DNA of 64,000 nt from assembly GCF_006965485.1 (NCBI RefSeq), contig NZ_CP041360.1:682001-746000 (forward strand). The letters run 5' to 3'. The stretch is from Spirosoma sp. KCTC 42546 (GTDB taxonomy: Bacteria > Bacteroidota > Bacteroidia > Cytophagales > Spirosomataceae). Every line of letters starts with the position of its first letter. The first letter of the stretch is position 1. Below, one piece after another: positions 8,546-17,521 of the stretch. Made by a program: the position numbers and the translations under genes. The notes below the pieces were generated by a model, which saw only the letters and a program-made list of their open reading frames with translations, was not told the origin of the DNA and did not search any database.

Positions 8546-8870
8546 AGATGTAGTAGGTAACTGTTCCAGGTAATTAATCTATTTCTCGAGTGCCGCTATG
8601 CGGAGAAATGAGGTTACAAAATTGCGGAATCTTCTTGAATCATGTATCCCGCCATTCGTCCAGTAAATAGCGATTTTAGTTCAAGTGACTTGTTTGGGTG
8701 TAAAACCGTATTTGGGGATAAAAAGACAAGGTTACCATGTTCTCTGCAGGGGGGAAAGACGGCAACTTAATTCGCGTAGTTAGCGTAAGAGAGGTTTGTC
8801 AAACTAACGGTTTGTGGCTTGGCTCAACTACTTTATAAAAGCATGTCAGCCATCAGATGCTAAACCGATG
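8546..8870. other. 325-base intergenic region upstream of leuC
   Basis: The stretch should hold the leuC promoter (minus strand) and the 3' end of the metallo-beta-lactamase transcript. I see no convincing promoter match, no terminator with a T run and no long palindrome, unlike most other gaps here. It does hold a short fragment of an AraC-type gene (see 8681-8713). Confidence 0.5.
8681..8713 (-). pseudogene. Remnant of an AraC-family regulator C-terminus
   Basis: Read on the minus strand this encodes KYGFTPKQVT-stop, the typical last helix of an AraC-type DNA-binding domain. Twenty-one bases (8692-8712) are identical to the end of the intact AraC gene at 17533-17553. No further coding similarity is visible upstream, so it looks like debris of a deleted regulator gene or of a small duplication. 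Confidence 0.4.
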
Positions 8871-9608
8871 TTAGCGGTATTTTTTCTTTTTTAGCGCTTC
8901 TGCCATCATTAACGAATGTGTCAATGAATTTATGTTTTTCCAGTCGCTATGTGCTACAATAATAAACTTTGGGTTTGGGCATTTCTTCTGAACTCTCTTA
9001 AGCGTAGAGGCATATTCTGTTACATTTCCGTCGCCTAAATAACCCAGATCTTCATCATCGGCCCCTTTTATTAAACAGCCACCGTAAAGAATTTTTTCTT
9101 TTTTAAACCAGATTATGATATTGTCTTCAGTATGCCCTTGTCCGGGATAATACGTTTCAAAGGAGTATTGCCCGACGTTAAAGACGGTATCCTTTTTCAT
9201 TAAAAATTCAGCCCTTTTTTTATTATTCTTTTTACTTAATTCATCCGTAAGGACAGTCGTATAGGTTTTAATCCCCTGTTGCCTATAATACTCAAGACCG
9301 GCCGTTTTATCGCTATGCCAGTGCGTTGCAAAACACATTAACACAGGTTTATTATGTTTTACTTTTATGCTATCGAGCAAGGGTTGAAATTGTGTTGTAT
9401 CCCAGGGTGTATCAAACATAACAACGCCTTCAGACGTAACAAGATACATTCCATTGGCTGGTACCTGACTTTCCTGGTATGTATTATATGTTGTATAAAT
9501 ATAAAAATCGCCTGTTAATTGTGAGATTTTAAGTTTCGCAATCTCTGCCTGCCCGAAAATAGTTGTTACAGAAAAAAGACAAAATAAGGTTACTATAATT
9601 GATCGCAT
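8871..9608 (-). CDS. Subclass B1 metallo-beta-lactamase
   Basis: Predicted periplasmic zinc enzyme that would hydrolyse beta-lactams, possibly carbapenems. Starting at the ATG of MRSIIVTLFCLF it is 245 residues with a Sec signal peptide ending near FGQ-AEI; an upstream in-frame start adding 13 residues is less likely. All six B1 ligands can be placed: H96, H98 and D100 in THWHSDKTAG, H159 in GQGHTEDN, C178 in YGGCLIKG and H220 in VAHSDW. The B1-type lysine after the cysteine (K181) is present. The last motif is VAHSDW and not the usual PGHG, so activity needs testing. The gene is A/T-rich compared with the leu genes next to it. Confidence 0.88.
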   Translation of the reverse strand: MRSIIVTLFCLFSVTTIFGQAEIAKLKISQLTGDFYIYTTYNTYQESQVPANGMYLVTSEGVVMFDTPWDTTQFQPLLDSIKVKHNKPVLMCFATHWHSDKTAGLEYYRQQGIKTYTTVLTDELSKKNNKKRAEFLMKKDTVFNVGQYSFETYYPGQGHTEDNIIIWFKKEKILYGGCLIKGADDEDLGYLGDGNVTEYASTLKRVQKKCPNPKFIIVAHSDWKNINSLTHSLMMAEALKKKKYR

Positions 9609-9697
9609 ACTGTTTAAGTGAATTAATTGGTTTTTGCTTGTGAACATATTGCTAATGAGCAGGGACTTGTGAATGTTGATGTGTGTGCTAGTGTTTG

Positions 9698-10423
9698 TCA
9701 GCTACTTTTTAGTTTTCGCCTTAACAGGATAAGTCTGAATTTTATGTTATCGTAAATCAGCCCTAACACTAATGTAGCTGCTGCAAAAATTAACGCATGA
9801 AGTCCAGTTTTTGCATATAAAACGCCACCAATAATGCCACCAATAAAAAAGAAGCTTATTATGGTTAAACGCAACTTTATGGATGCTATGAGCGTGTATT
9901 TCTGCTCTTTGGCTTTGTAGAAAAATAATTGCGATAATTCAATGCCTAAGTCTGTGAAGAGTCCTGTTAAATGAGTTGTTCGAACTCGGGCACTTGAAAT
10001 TGAGGTCACCAACGAGTTTTGCAAGCCCATGGCAAAAAGCAGGCTACAGGTAATTATATCGGGATTATTGCTCATTAAATCATGCCCCCAAAGGCCGATA
10101 ATAAACAATATTAACGATTCTATTAAGGCAGGAAAAACGTAAATATAGTGGTCGTCGTGTCGTGAAATAATTTCGATGAGTAGATTGGAGCAAAATGAGC
10201 CCAGAAAAAAGAAAAATATATAAAGAAAATAAATAAATCCCTGCCAAAAATTGAGCTTAAATACTTCGTCCATAAAGAAAGCAAAGTGGCCCGTTACGTT
10301 AGTTGTCAGCCGTTGCACCGCAAAAAAACCTGCTACATTGACTAACCCTGCAACAAACGATAATAACGAAGCAATTTTTAGGTTATGGCTTAACGTTCGG
10401 GTCTTACCCTGATGTCTAAACAT
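9698..10423 (-). CDS. YoaK-like DUF1275 membrane protein
   Basis: A 241-residue integral membrane protein with about six hydrophobic helices. The DUF1275 signature is visible at the start (SFVAGLVNVAGFFAVQRLTTNVTGH) and in the middle (FAMGLQNSLVTSISSARVRTTHLTGLFTDLG). The family is widespread but its function is unknown. It is co-directional with the beta-lactamase, which follows about 90 bases downstream, and is equally A/T-rich. Confidence 0.88.
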   Translation of the reverse strand: MFRHQGKTRTLSHNLKIASLLSFVAGLVNVAGFFAVQRLTTNVTGHFAFFMDEVFKLNFWQGFIYFLYIFFFFLGSFCSNLLIEIISRHDDHYIYVFPALIESLILFIIGLWGHDLMSNNPDIITCSLLFAMGLQNSLVTSISSARVRTTHLTGLFTDLGIELSQLFFYKAKEQKYTLIASIKLRLTIISFFFIGGIIGGVLYAKTGLHALIFAAATLVLGLIYDNIKFRLILLRRKLKSS

Positions 10424-10618
10424 TTTATATTTTTTCGTTGTTCAACGCTCCTAAGCGGTCACTTTAAAACGGCACACAGCGAATAGAGCTTTGTGCAGGT
10501 TGTGGTATAGAATTCCATCTGCCTGGAACCACTACTGTTTTAAATTATAAATACTAAAGCGGATGGATTGTGTCAGCCGAAACCGAAGCGAATAGCGAAC
10601 AAAAAAATGATTATGAAG

Positions 10619-11050
10619 CTACTCTCGGAGCGAATTCTCGACTCCATATCGTATTGCCGCTTCAAGTATATTAATGTTTATATCGTTTAGCGATTTGAAC
10701 TTAATGCAATACCCGCTCACACTCGCCTTGCCGAGGTTTTTTCCATACGTTTGCGCTAAGTAAGTTTTATCGCTGATACCAAGGATGTAGATGGAGATTC
10801 CTGTTGTGTTTGCGCTTAAACCAATCTGGTAAAAATCTTTAGTTGTTCCATCTGCATACTTTATGGTGCGAAGTCCATATCCTATATTAGGATTAGAAAC
10901 CGTTTTGTTTTCACTGTTTTTGCCGTCCAGAAACCACAGTTTACATGCTGGCACAATTTGTAGAATAAGTTGGTGCAACGCTTGCATGTCGGTTCGTTTT
11001 GCTTCAGGTTGACTAGCAATATATTCGTTGATTTGTCCTTCTACGTTCAT
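10619..11050 (-). CDS. DUF1801 domain protein
   Basis: A 143-residue soluble protein that starts MNVEGQINEYIASQPEAKRTDM, the usual opening of DUF1801 (YdhG-like) proteins, and continues with LHQLILQIVP and a C-terminal YCIKFKSLNDIN block. The fold is known from structures but no biochemical role is established. It stands alone, about 195 bases upstream of the DUF1275 gene, in the A/T-rich stretch. Confidence 0.8.
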   Translation of the reverse strand: MNVEGQINEYIASQPEAKRTDMQALHQLILQIVPACKLWFLDGKNSENKTVSNPNIGYGLRTIKYADGTTKDFYQIGLSANTTGISIYILGISDKTYLAQTYGKNLGKASVSGYCIKFKSLNDININILEAAIRYGVENSLRE

Positions 11051-11133
11051 GTGAAATTATAGGTCACCAAGCCCTTTTTAGTGGTTCGTTGTTTATTTAT
11101 TTGCACGTCATCCCGCGTGACGCAAAACTCGTG

Positions 11134-11472
11134 TTAGTGCCTGCCTTTCTTTATCATTTTTGGTTTGTCTAAATATTTTTTCATTATCCAACCTGTCTGT
11201 GGTAAGTTGTCAATTGGGCTAAAGTAACTTACATAAATCCACTTATGATTAACTTGTAAAATAGTTACTTCAAAGTCAACTGGAAGTTTTTCAATTACAA
11301 ATGACTTCAATCGTGACTTTGACATTACTTTGCAAACTCTGCTAGTAATTCGAAACTCTTTGCCTTCTTTTAATTTCTTTTCGTAAATGCCAAATTGTTC
11401 TTTGATTAATGTTTCAACTTCTTGCTTTGTAGCATATTCTGTTTTAGGTAACCAATTTCTTGCTTCTCCCAT
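11134..11472 (-). CDS. SH3-like domain protein, C-terminal half of a split gene
   Basis: From the first ATG this gives 112 residues whose second half (VTILQVNHKWIYVSYFS to TGWIMKKYLDK) looks like a bacterial SH3 domain. The same frame is open upstream to 11592 and there encodes a charged helix (LKEFFQRIEIKVDKIDAD) and a membrane segment (FWKLLALLSFILAV), with no ATG or GTG start. Immediately before that comes, in the same frame, the TAA stop of the neighbouring gene at 11593-12240. The simplest reading is one 367-residue gene interrupted by a stop codon. If translated from its own ATG, this half would lack the membrane anchor. Confidence 0.6.
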   Translation of the reverse strand: MGEARNWLPKTEYATKQEVETLIKEQFGIYEKKLKEGKEFRITSRVCKVMSKSRLKSFVIEKLPVDFEVTILQVNHKWIYVSYFSPIDNLPQTGWIMKKYLDKPKMIKKGRH

Positions 11473-11592
11473 GACTGCAAGAATAAAACTTAATAATGCT
11501 AATAGTTTCCAAAACAGAGCATTAGCATCTGCATCGATTTTGTCAACTTTGATTTCAATTCTTTGAAAAAACTCTTTCAGTTCATTAAATCC

Positions 11593-12240
11593 TTATTTCG
11601 TTACTCCGTCCTTGTCAAATATTCTTTCATTTAGAGAAACGACTTCTTCAGTAATTTCTTCAAAGTCGTCTATTAAATCCCATTTTCTTTGAGCTGCTGC
11701 AATTGAAGCTAATTGTCCTGAAATACCGCTAATCGCAAACTGCCAATTATTAATTTGAGAAAATACGGATTTATTTTTAGTAAATGTTTCTGTTATATTT
11801 CTAAGATTCCCAAAAAGTAGGCTGTGTTGTCTATTGATAGATGTTATGGCGTCAAGCGTTGTCTGTGGAATAGCAAATCGAATTGATTTTGTTAGTGCGT
11901 CAATTGCTGAAAAAGAAGGGTTTGATCCTATTTGTTGTTGGATACTTTTGGTAAGGTCAGCCATCATACCTATGCTTCCCCAATTTTTTGTAAACCGTTC
12001 TTGCTGTTGCATGCTTTTAGCAAGTTCAGTTAACATACTTATTCCACTAAGGTTTCTTATAGACGTTTCTTGTTGTTGAAAGTTTTTAGCCAGTTGAGTA
12101 ATCGTGTTAAGTCCACCGAAACCGCTTGTCATTCTTTCTTGAGCTTTTAGCATTTCAGAAATTTGTGAACTTAGCCCTAAAGATTTATGAACATTTTGGA
12201 CCCACTGGGTAGATTTTATTATGTCGTCAAGTCCTGCCAT
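11593..12240 (-). CDS. Repeat protein, N-terminal half of a split gene
   Basis: A 215-residue protein with no hit I recognise. It holds three consecutive units of about 23 residues, each of the form L-x-(E/Q/D)-L-(A/T)-K-(S/N)-x-QQQ (around residues 45-115), then a helical region ending in DDFEEITEEVVSLNERIFDKDGVTK. The stop TAA at 11593-11595 is followed without frame change by an open frame that adds a helix, a membrane segment and an SH3-like domain (11134-11592). The intact protein would thus be a repeat domain, coiled coil, membrane anchor and SH3 domain. The gene is markedly A/T-rich, a hint of recent transfer. Confidence 0.65.
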   Translation of the reverse strand: MAGLDDIIKSTQWVQNVHKSLGLSSQISEMLKAQERMTSGFGGLNTITQLAKNFQQQETSIRNLSGISMLTELAKSMQQQERFTKNWGSIGMMADLTKSIQQQIGSNPSFSAIDALTKSIRFAIPQTTLDAITSINRQHSLLFGNLRNITETFTKNKSVFSQINNWQFAISGISGQLASIAAAQRKWDLIDDFEEITEEVVSLNERIFDKDGVTK

Positions 12241-12428
12241 TTTTACTTACAATTTTGCTGTTTACTTTGTAAACTAAGGTTGCTAATAACTCCTAAGTAT
12301 AAGAAGTATTTATGATTATTTTTATACTTATTTGTATTTTTTTATGTTTTCACGTATGCGATTGTCGTTCCCTAGATGTCAAAACGTTTTTTTGCACGCT
12401 CTAGATACCCACTGGCCTGACTACCCTA

Positions 12429-14789
12429 TCAAAGCGATAACGCAACCAATTCTCCGGGATGCCCGATAGCGCCAACGGCCACAACGATATATTGCTTGCC
12501 GTTAATGGAATACGTCATGGGTAACCCGGCCTGATTGGCGGGTAACGTGATCTCCGAGATGATTTGACCGGTTTGTTTGTCGTACGACCGAAACTTGTTT
12601 CCGCCACCACCATCAGAGCCATACAGACCCGCTCCTTCTCCGGCAAATAGCAGGGTTTTCGTTATCAGCATTCCCACGCGATCCGGCAAACCAGTTCGGG
12701 GAATTTTGAGGCCTTTTAACGCTGGAACATCCTTTACCCAGTTGGGCGTGTCGGCATTGGGCACCATCCATTTGTGGTCGCCGGTGTTCATATCAATGGC
12801 CGTGATTCGTCCGTAGGGTGGTTTTACCAACGGCAACCCATAGGGGCCGATGCGGGCATTGCCCATGTATGCGATGTAATCCATATCCGACAGATTGGGG
12901 GCCGACTCCAAACTCATGGGCCGGATAACCGTGCTTGACGACACATAGAGCATCCCGGTTTCTGGGTCCAGAACACCGCCCTGCCAATTCGCACCGCCCA
13001 CGGCATCGGGGAGCATTAAGGTGCCTAAATTATTGGGCGGATCGTAGGTACTAATTGGCGTATAAAGCGGCCCTTTTTTATAGCGACTGACAATTTTTAA
13101 GGCTGCTTTTTTGATTTCAGGCGTAAAATCCACCAGGATGTCATCCGAATAGCCCTGTCGGTCGAAGGCGGCTGGTTTTGTTGGGAAGGGCTGCGTAAGC
13201 GATGTCCACTCGCCTTTCACATCACTTTGGGGTACGGGGCGCTCGTCAATTGGCCAGACGGGTTTCCCGGTAACCCGGTCGAACACGAAGGCAAAGGCCT
13301 GCTTCGTAACCTGCACAACCGCTTTTATGGCCTTGCCATCTACCGTAATGTTTGCCAGAATAGGGGGCGCTGGTAGATCATAGTCCCAGATGTCGTGGTG
13401 AATCAACTGGTAATGCCAGACGCGCTTGCCCGTTTTCGCATCTAAACAAACCAGGCTCTGCGAAAACAGATTGTTCCCTGGTCGGTGCCCGCCGTAGAAA
13501 TCGCCCGTAGCGGCCTCTAACGGCAGGTAAACATAGCCTAACTCGGGATCGGCCGTTAGCGGTGCCCAGGCTCCGGCGTTTCCAGTATACGTCCAGCTTT
13601 CCTTTTCCCAGGTTTCATTCCCGGCTTCTCCCTGTTGCGGTATGGTGTGAAAAATCCATAACCGCTTTCCTGTTTTCACATCGTAGCCCATGATGTCGCC
13701 CCGAACCTGCTTTTTAGAAACAGGGGCCAGACCGACGGGGAAAGATGCCCCCATAATGATGACATCATTGACAATAATGGGGGGCGATGTAGAGCCAATC
13801 GTTGCGGTAAGTGGATCAACAGGCTGATCCAGGCCTTTCTTTAAATCTACAATCCCGTTATCGCCGAAATCGGGCACTACATGGCCCGTTTTGGCGTCCA
13901 GCGCAACTAATTGAAAACTTGGCGTAATGTAAATGACCCGATCGTTTCCTTTGTCGGGCGAGGTCCAGTAGGCGACTCCCCGCCCGGAATTCTGGCGTGG
14001 TACGTACGTTTTTCGCTCTTTTTCGTCGAACCGAAACGTCCAGAGCGTTTCCCCAGTTTCGGCATCTATGGCGGCTACCGTTCTGCTTAGCCCGGCTGTG
14101 GTATACAATACACCATTCACCATCAAGGGCGTCGATTTAAAATAAAATTCCGGGCTCGATCCAAAATTGTCGGTTTTCCATCGCCAGGCAATTTTTAGAT
14201 TTTTGGCATTTTCTTTATTGATCTGATCTAAGGGAGAGTAATTCGTACTGGCGTAATCGCCCCGGTGCTGTCGCCAGTCTGCTTCAATGGTGGTTGGTTT
14301 CGCGTTGTACGCAGCTGGCTTAAACTGCATACTGACCCGCGACGAAGGAGGAGGAGTGCCAATCGGTATTGTCTTTAGTCGCGCTGTTGTTGATGATAAC
14401 GCCACATCGCCCTCTGGAAATCCATTGGCATTCAGGATAAACGCTACCAGCGACGAGTACGAAGCATCATCCAGCGAATGAGGGTTGCTTTTGGGCATGG
14501 TCGATTTTGTCAACTCAACTAATTGCCCCACCGATTTACCGGCCCATTTGGCTAGGAAACGATCCCCAATCAGCACGTTGCCGCCTTCCGTTCCGCGTAA
14601 ATCCCGCCCATGACAGGCAGCGCAATGCGTTGTAAATAAAGCTGCCCCAAGTTCTACCTGTTTTTTCGTAAAAACGCCCGAGTTAGCGGTTACTCCTGCT
14701 CGTTTAGTTGACGGCTGTTGCGCGTTTACGTGCGAGCCAAAAAGTAGATTGAGGACTGCCAGGCAAACAAACAGGGACAGGATTTTCAT
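12429..14789 (-). CDS. PQQ-dependent dehydrogenase with N-terminal cytochrome c domain
   Basis: A 786-residue periplasmic quinoprotein of the membrane glucose/alcohol dehydrogenase type. After a signal peptide (MKILSLFVCL to NAQ) comes a cytochrome c domain with the heme site CAACH at residues 56-60 and a likely axial methionine in KSTMPKSN. From about residue 175 an eight-bladed propeller follows, opened by DWRQHRGDYASTNYSPLDQI and rich in blade motifs such as TGKRLWIF, TGKRVWHYQ and TGKPVWPI. The substrate is probably a sugar or alcohol, with electrons leaving through the heme; this is inferred. It is the last gene of its strand run before the A/T-rich stretch. Confidence 0.85.
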   Translation of the reverse strand: MKILSLFVCLAVLNLLFGSHVNAQQPSTKRAGVTANSGVFTKKQVELGAALFTTHCAACHGRDLRGTEGGNVLIGDRFLAKWAGKSVGQLVELTKSTMPKSNPHSLDDASYSSLVAFILNANGFPEGDVALSSTTARLKTIPIGTPPPSSRVSMQFKPAAYNAKPTTIEADWRQHRGDYASTNYSPLDQINKENAKNLKIAWRWKTDNFGSSPEFYFKSTPLMVNGVLYTTAGLSRTVAAIDAETGETLWTFRFDEKERKTYVPRQNSGRGVAYWTSPDKGNDRVIYITPSFQLVALDAKTGHVVPDFGDNGIVDLKKGLDQPVDPLTATIGSTSPPIIVNDVIIMGASFPVGLAPVSKKQVRGDIMGYDVKTGKRLWIFHTIPQQGEAGNETWEKESWTYTGNAGAWAPLTADPELGYVYLPLEAATGDFYGGHRPGNNLFSQSLVCLDAKTGKRVWHYQLIHHDIWDYDLPAPPILANITVDGKAIKAVVQVTKQAFAFVFDRVTGKPVWPIDERPVPQSDVKGEWTSLTQPFPTKPAAFDRQGYSDDILVDFTPEIKKAALKIVSRYKKGPLYTPISTYDPPNNLGTLMLPDAVGGANWQGGVLDPETGMLYVSSSTVIRPMSLESAPNLSDMDYIAYMGNARIGPYGLPLVKPPYGRITAIDMNTGDHKWMVPNADTPNWVKDVPALKGLKIPRTGLPDRVGMLITKTLLFAGEGAGLYGSDGGGGNKFRSYDKQTGQIISEITLPANQAGLPMTYSINGKQYIVVAVGAIGHPGELVALSL

Positions 14790-14909
14790 GTAGCCAAGGT
14801 TACAGGGGATGTCAGTCCAGTTAAAAGCAGGTTTGATAATGTAAATACCGCCGGGGATAGTTTTTATACAGGAGCGGTTAACTTTCTTATTCTATTGAAT
14901 ATGAGGTTA

Positions 14910-14995
14910 TTTTCTGTCATTCCGACGCCAGGAGGAATCTCAAGTTCCATAATAGGCAAGCTTGAGATTCCTCCTGACGTCGGAATGACAGAAAA
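14910..14995. repeat. Long hairpin repeat, family B (GTCATTCCGACG)
   Basis: Arms of 35 bases (14910-14944 and 14961-14995) pair with a single mismatch around a 16-base loop. Each arm starts with a T or A run, so the transcript could also terminate here. Related hairpins lie at 21451-21547, 21878-21971 and 27758-27850. Confidence 0.9.
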
Positions 14996-15017
14996 CAAGA
15001 GCTTATCTGCTGTATGA

Positions 15018-17036
15018 TTACTCCCGCGGCCAAACGTTGTCGGCTGGATTGACATCTGGGAAACGACCGTGCGGATCAAACGTTATCTTTTTGATCTTGC
15101 GATCGCCAAAATTCATGACGGCATTAAACGTGCGGTTGCCGTCGAACCAAACGGACGCAGGCCATGTAACTTCGGCCGTCGTGGCATCAATTAGTTTGGC
15201 GTTAGCCACTGGTTTAAGGGCCGGGCCTGCTGCGTCAAACTCAACCTTCAGCACAACTGGGGATGGCATTTGCCCTGCCTGATGAACCGTTACCGTTGTT
15301 TTGCCATTTGCGGTTTTCACTTCCTGGATCGATCCGTCAGCCGTCTCCGTTGTCCATAGCCAGTAGTACCAGAACCAGTCAAGATTCTGTCCCAATTCAT
15401 TGTTCATAAAGAACATATAATCCCAGGGTGACGGATGTTTGTACGCCCATGCTGCCGTATATTTTTTCATGGCATTAATAACCGCCTGATCACCTACAAT
15501 GCCGCCCAGCATGGAGAGCATCAGGGGCGCTTTGCCATAGGTTTGAAATCGATAGCCACTCCCGGCATCATTGGCGTTCCACATCATAGGCGCTTCGTTT
15601 TCGTCACCGCTCATCTGGCCATAGCTTTGCCCCAAACCGTCCAGATTATACGGCTTTCCGTCGCGGTCAGCAGCCGAGAGAATATTCATGTACTGGTTGA
15701 AACCTTCGTCCATCCAGCCGTAACGCGTTTCATTCGTGCCTAACATCATAGGCCACCATTGGTGCCCGGTTTCATGATCGGCAGCGCCCTGGTTTGAGTT
15801 AATGACCATCGGATATTCCATACCCGCGCTGGGACCATCCTGAAGCGTCAATTGAGGGAATGGATAAGGTGCCCAAAGTGCTGAATAAAACTCAAGTGCA
15901 TGGCGTGAAATCTTACCGGCTTGGTCAAAAAGCTTGGCCCGTTCGGGCAGATAAACCATATGAATTGGAATGGCGCCTTTGCCGGGAATGGTGGCGCGTG
16001 TGGCCTTCCAGACAAAGTTTTCGGCGGTGGCCCAGGCAAAATCATTTACCCTGTCGGCAACAAAGTGCCAGGTCAGTTTGTCGCCCGGTGCTGTTGCTTT
16101 ACCAGGGCCTTTTTCCGTCTCGCTTACAATGATTACGTCATCATTTGAGTTGAGAACCGTAGTAAGTCGCTGTCTGGCGGTTTCCGTCAATACCTCGTTT
16201 GGATTCTGAAGTACGCCTGTACCGCTTACGATCCACCCACCGGGTACGGTTATGGATACATCGAATTTGCCGAAGTTATTATAGAACTCCGAAGGTCCGA
16301 GATAAGGGCTGGTCTCCCACCCACGCAGATCATCATATTTCCCAATACGCGGAAACCATTGCGTAGGTTGAAAAAGCTTACTGTCAAACCGTTGCGTCAT
16401 GCGATGGCCTCGTCCATTTGGCCCACCGGGAAGTTTGGTGTGCCACTCGATTTCCAGTTCAGCCGTTGCTCCCGCTTTCACCGGATCGACCAGATTGATG
16501 GTGGCTATCGTTTGAGTAAGTCCGGAGATGGTCATTTTTGTAGACGCATTAGGACCACCGCCATTCCCACGACGCGTCATCACTGGAGCCGCTGCGGTGA
16601 GGTCTACTGCCTGGCCCGCTACTTTCAAGCTCGTTACGATCATGCCATCGGTTGCTTCGGCTGGTACGGATGCACCGCGCTGGGCTTCCGGGCGAAAGAG
16701 GTTATGATCAAGGCGCAGAACGATCGTTTTCAGATCGTCTTTGCTGTTATTATGCATGCTGATCTTTTCCGAGCCGGTAATTGTCTGCGTTGCCGGATCG
16801 AGGCTTGCCTTAATGGTATAGTCGGCTTCTAATTGCCAGTAATTGGGGCCTGGCTTACCGGAAAAATCACGCGTACCCGCCTTGAACGCGTTGCGGATCG
16901 AGTTAGTCATCGGGACATCGAGCCGTATCGAACGTTTGGGCGTGTCAACCGTTTTCCGGATCGGAAGATTGGTTTGTTGGGCTGATGCAACCGTACTGGC
17001 GATCAGTAGTGTAAGAACGGTAATTCGCGTGATCAT
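15018..17036 (-). CDS. M1 family metallopeptidase
   Basis: A 672-residue exported aminopeptidase-like protein. The signal peptide is MITRITVLTLLIASTVASAQ. The zinc site is HETGHQWWPMMLGTNE, giving two histidines, the catalytic glutamate and the downstream glutamate ligand in WMDEGFNQYMN. The usual exopeptidase GAMEN loop is represented by PSAGMEYPM. Bacteroidota carry many such periplasmic M1 peptidases, probably for peptide use. It is co-directional with the VOC and AraC genes, about 45 bases downstream of the VOC gene. Confidence 0.88.
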   Translation of the reverse strand: MITRITVLTLLIASTVASAQQTNLPIRKTVDTPKRSIRLDVPMTNSIRNAFKAGTRDFSGKPGPNYWQLEADYTIKASLDPATQTITGSEKISMHNNSKDDLKTIVLRLDHNLFRPEAQRGASVPAEATDGMIVTSLKVAGQAVDLTAAAPVMTRRGNGGGPNASTKMTISGLTQTIATINLVDPVKAGATAELEIEWHTKLPGGPNGRGHRMTQRFDSKLFQPTQWFPRIGKYDDLRGWETSPYLGPSEFYNNFGKFDVSITVPGGWIVSGTGVLQNPNEVLTETARQRLTTVLNSNDDVIIVSETEKGPGKATAPGDKLTWHFVADRVNDFAWATAENFVWKATRATIPGKGAIPIHMVYLPERAKLFDQAGKISRHALEFYSALWAPYPFPQLTLQDGPSAGMEYPMVINSNQGAADHETGHQWWPMMLGTNETRYGWMDEGFNQYMNILSAADRDGKPYNLDGLGQSYGQMSGDENEAPMMWNANDAGSGYRFQTYGKAPLMLSMLGGIVGDQAVINAMKKYTAAWAYKHPSPWDYMFFMNNELGQNLDWFWYYWLWTTETADGSIQEVKTANGKTTVTVHQAGQMPSPVVLKVEFDAAGPALKPVANAKLIDATTAEVTWPASVWFDGNRTFNAVMNFGDRKIKKITFDPHGRFPDVNPADNVWPRE

Positions 17037-17082
17037 GAGTGAGGAAGTGTTAAATCGTTATTGGCTAGACAGGCAACAGCAC

Positions 17083-17511
17083 TTAGTCTTTCTTGTCTCC
17101 TTTGAAAATCCAGGAAACGCCATATTTATCGGTGAATTGTCCATAGCTCCCAAATGGCACATTATGAAGCTTAATGAACGTTCTGTTATCCTGGTCTGCT
17201 CCGTCTGCAAGTTTGTCGAACACGGTTTTCAGTTCATCATATGCTTCGCCGACGACATAGATGCTAAACGTGTTCCCCGGTTTTGGTTCGAGTGTAGGAG
17301 AAGCCATCCAGTCGGTAGCCGAAAAATCGATGGCACCACTTTTCAGTTGGGCATTGATAATTCTGTCATGCTTTTCTGGTGGAAACTGGACTTTCATGGG
17401 TGTATCGCCGAGTTTGATTAGTGTTAAGTCTCCGCCAAGACACGTTTGGTAAAAGGTCATGGCCTCAGCACAATTTCCGTCGAATAAAAGAAAGGGGGTA
17501 CAGTGTAGCAT
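17083..17511 (-). CDS. VOC family (PhnB-like) protein
   Basis: A 142-residue glyoxalase-fold protein of the PhnB/3-demethylubiquinone methyltransferase-like type: TPFLLFDGNCAEAMTFYQTCLGG at the start, then ATDWMASP, GNTFSIYVVG, and PFGSYGQFTDKYGVSWIF near the end. The function of these proteins is usually unknown. It begins 10 bases after the AraC stop and is probably cotranscribed with that regulator, which may control it. Confidence 0.85.
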   Translation of the reverse strand: MLHCTPFLLFDGNCAEAMTFYQTCLGGDLTLIKLGDTPMKVQFPPEKHDRIINAQLKSGAIDFSATDWMASPTLEPKPGNTFSIYVVGEAYDELKTVFDKLADGADQDNRTFIKLHNVPFGSYGQFTDKYGVSWIFKGDKKD

Positions 17512-17521
17512 CGTTGTCTAA

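Noticed and set aside
14864..15079. 71-residue minus-strand ORF across the hairpin downstream of the M1 gene
   Set aside because: It overlaps the M1 coding region in a different frame and most of it is translated hairpin.
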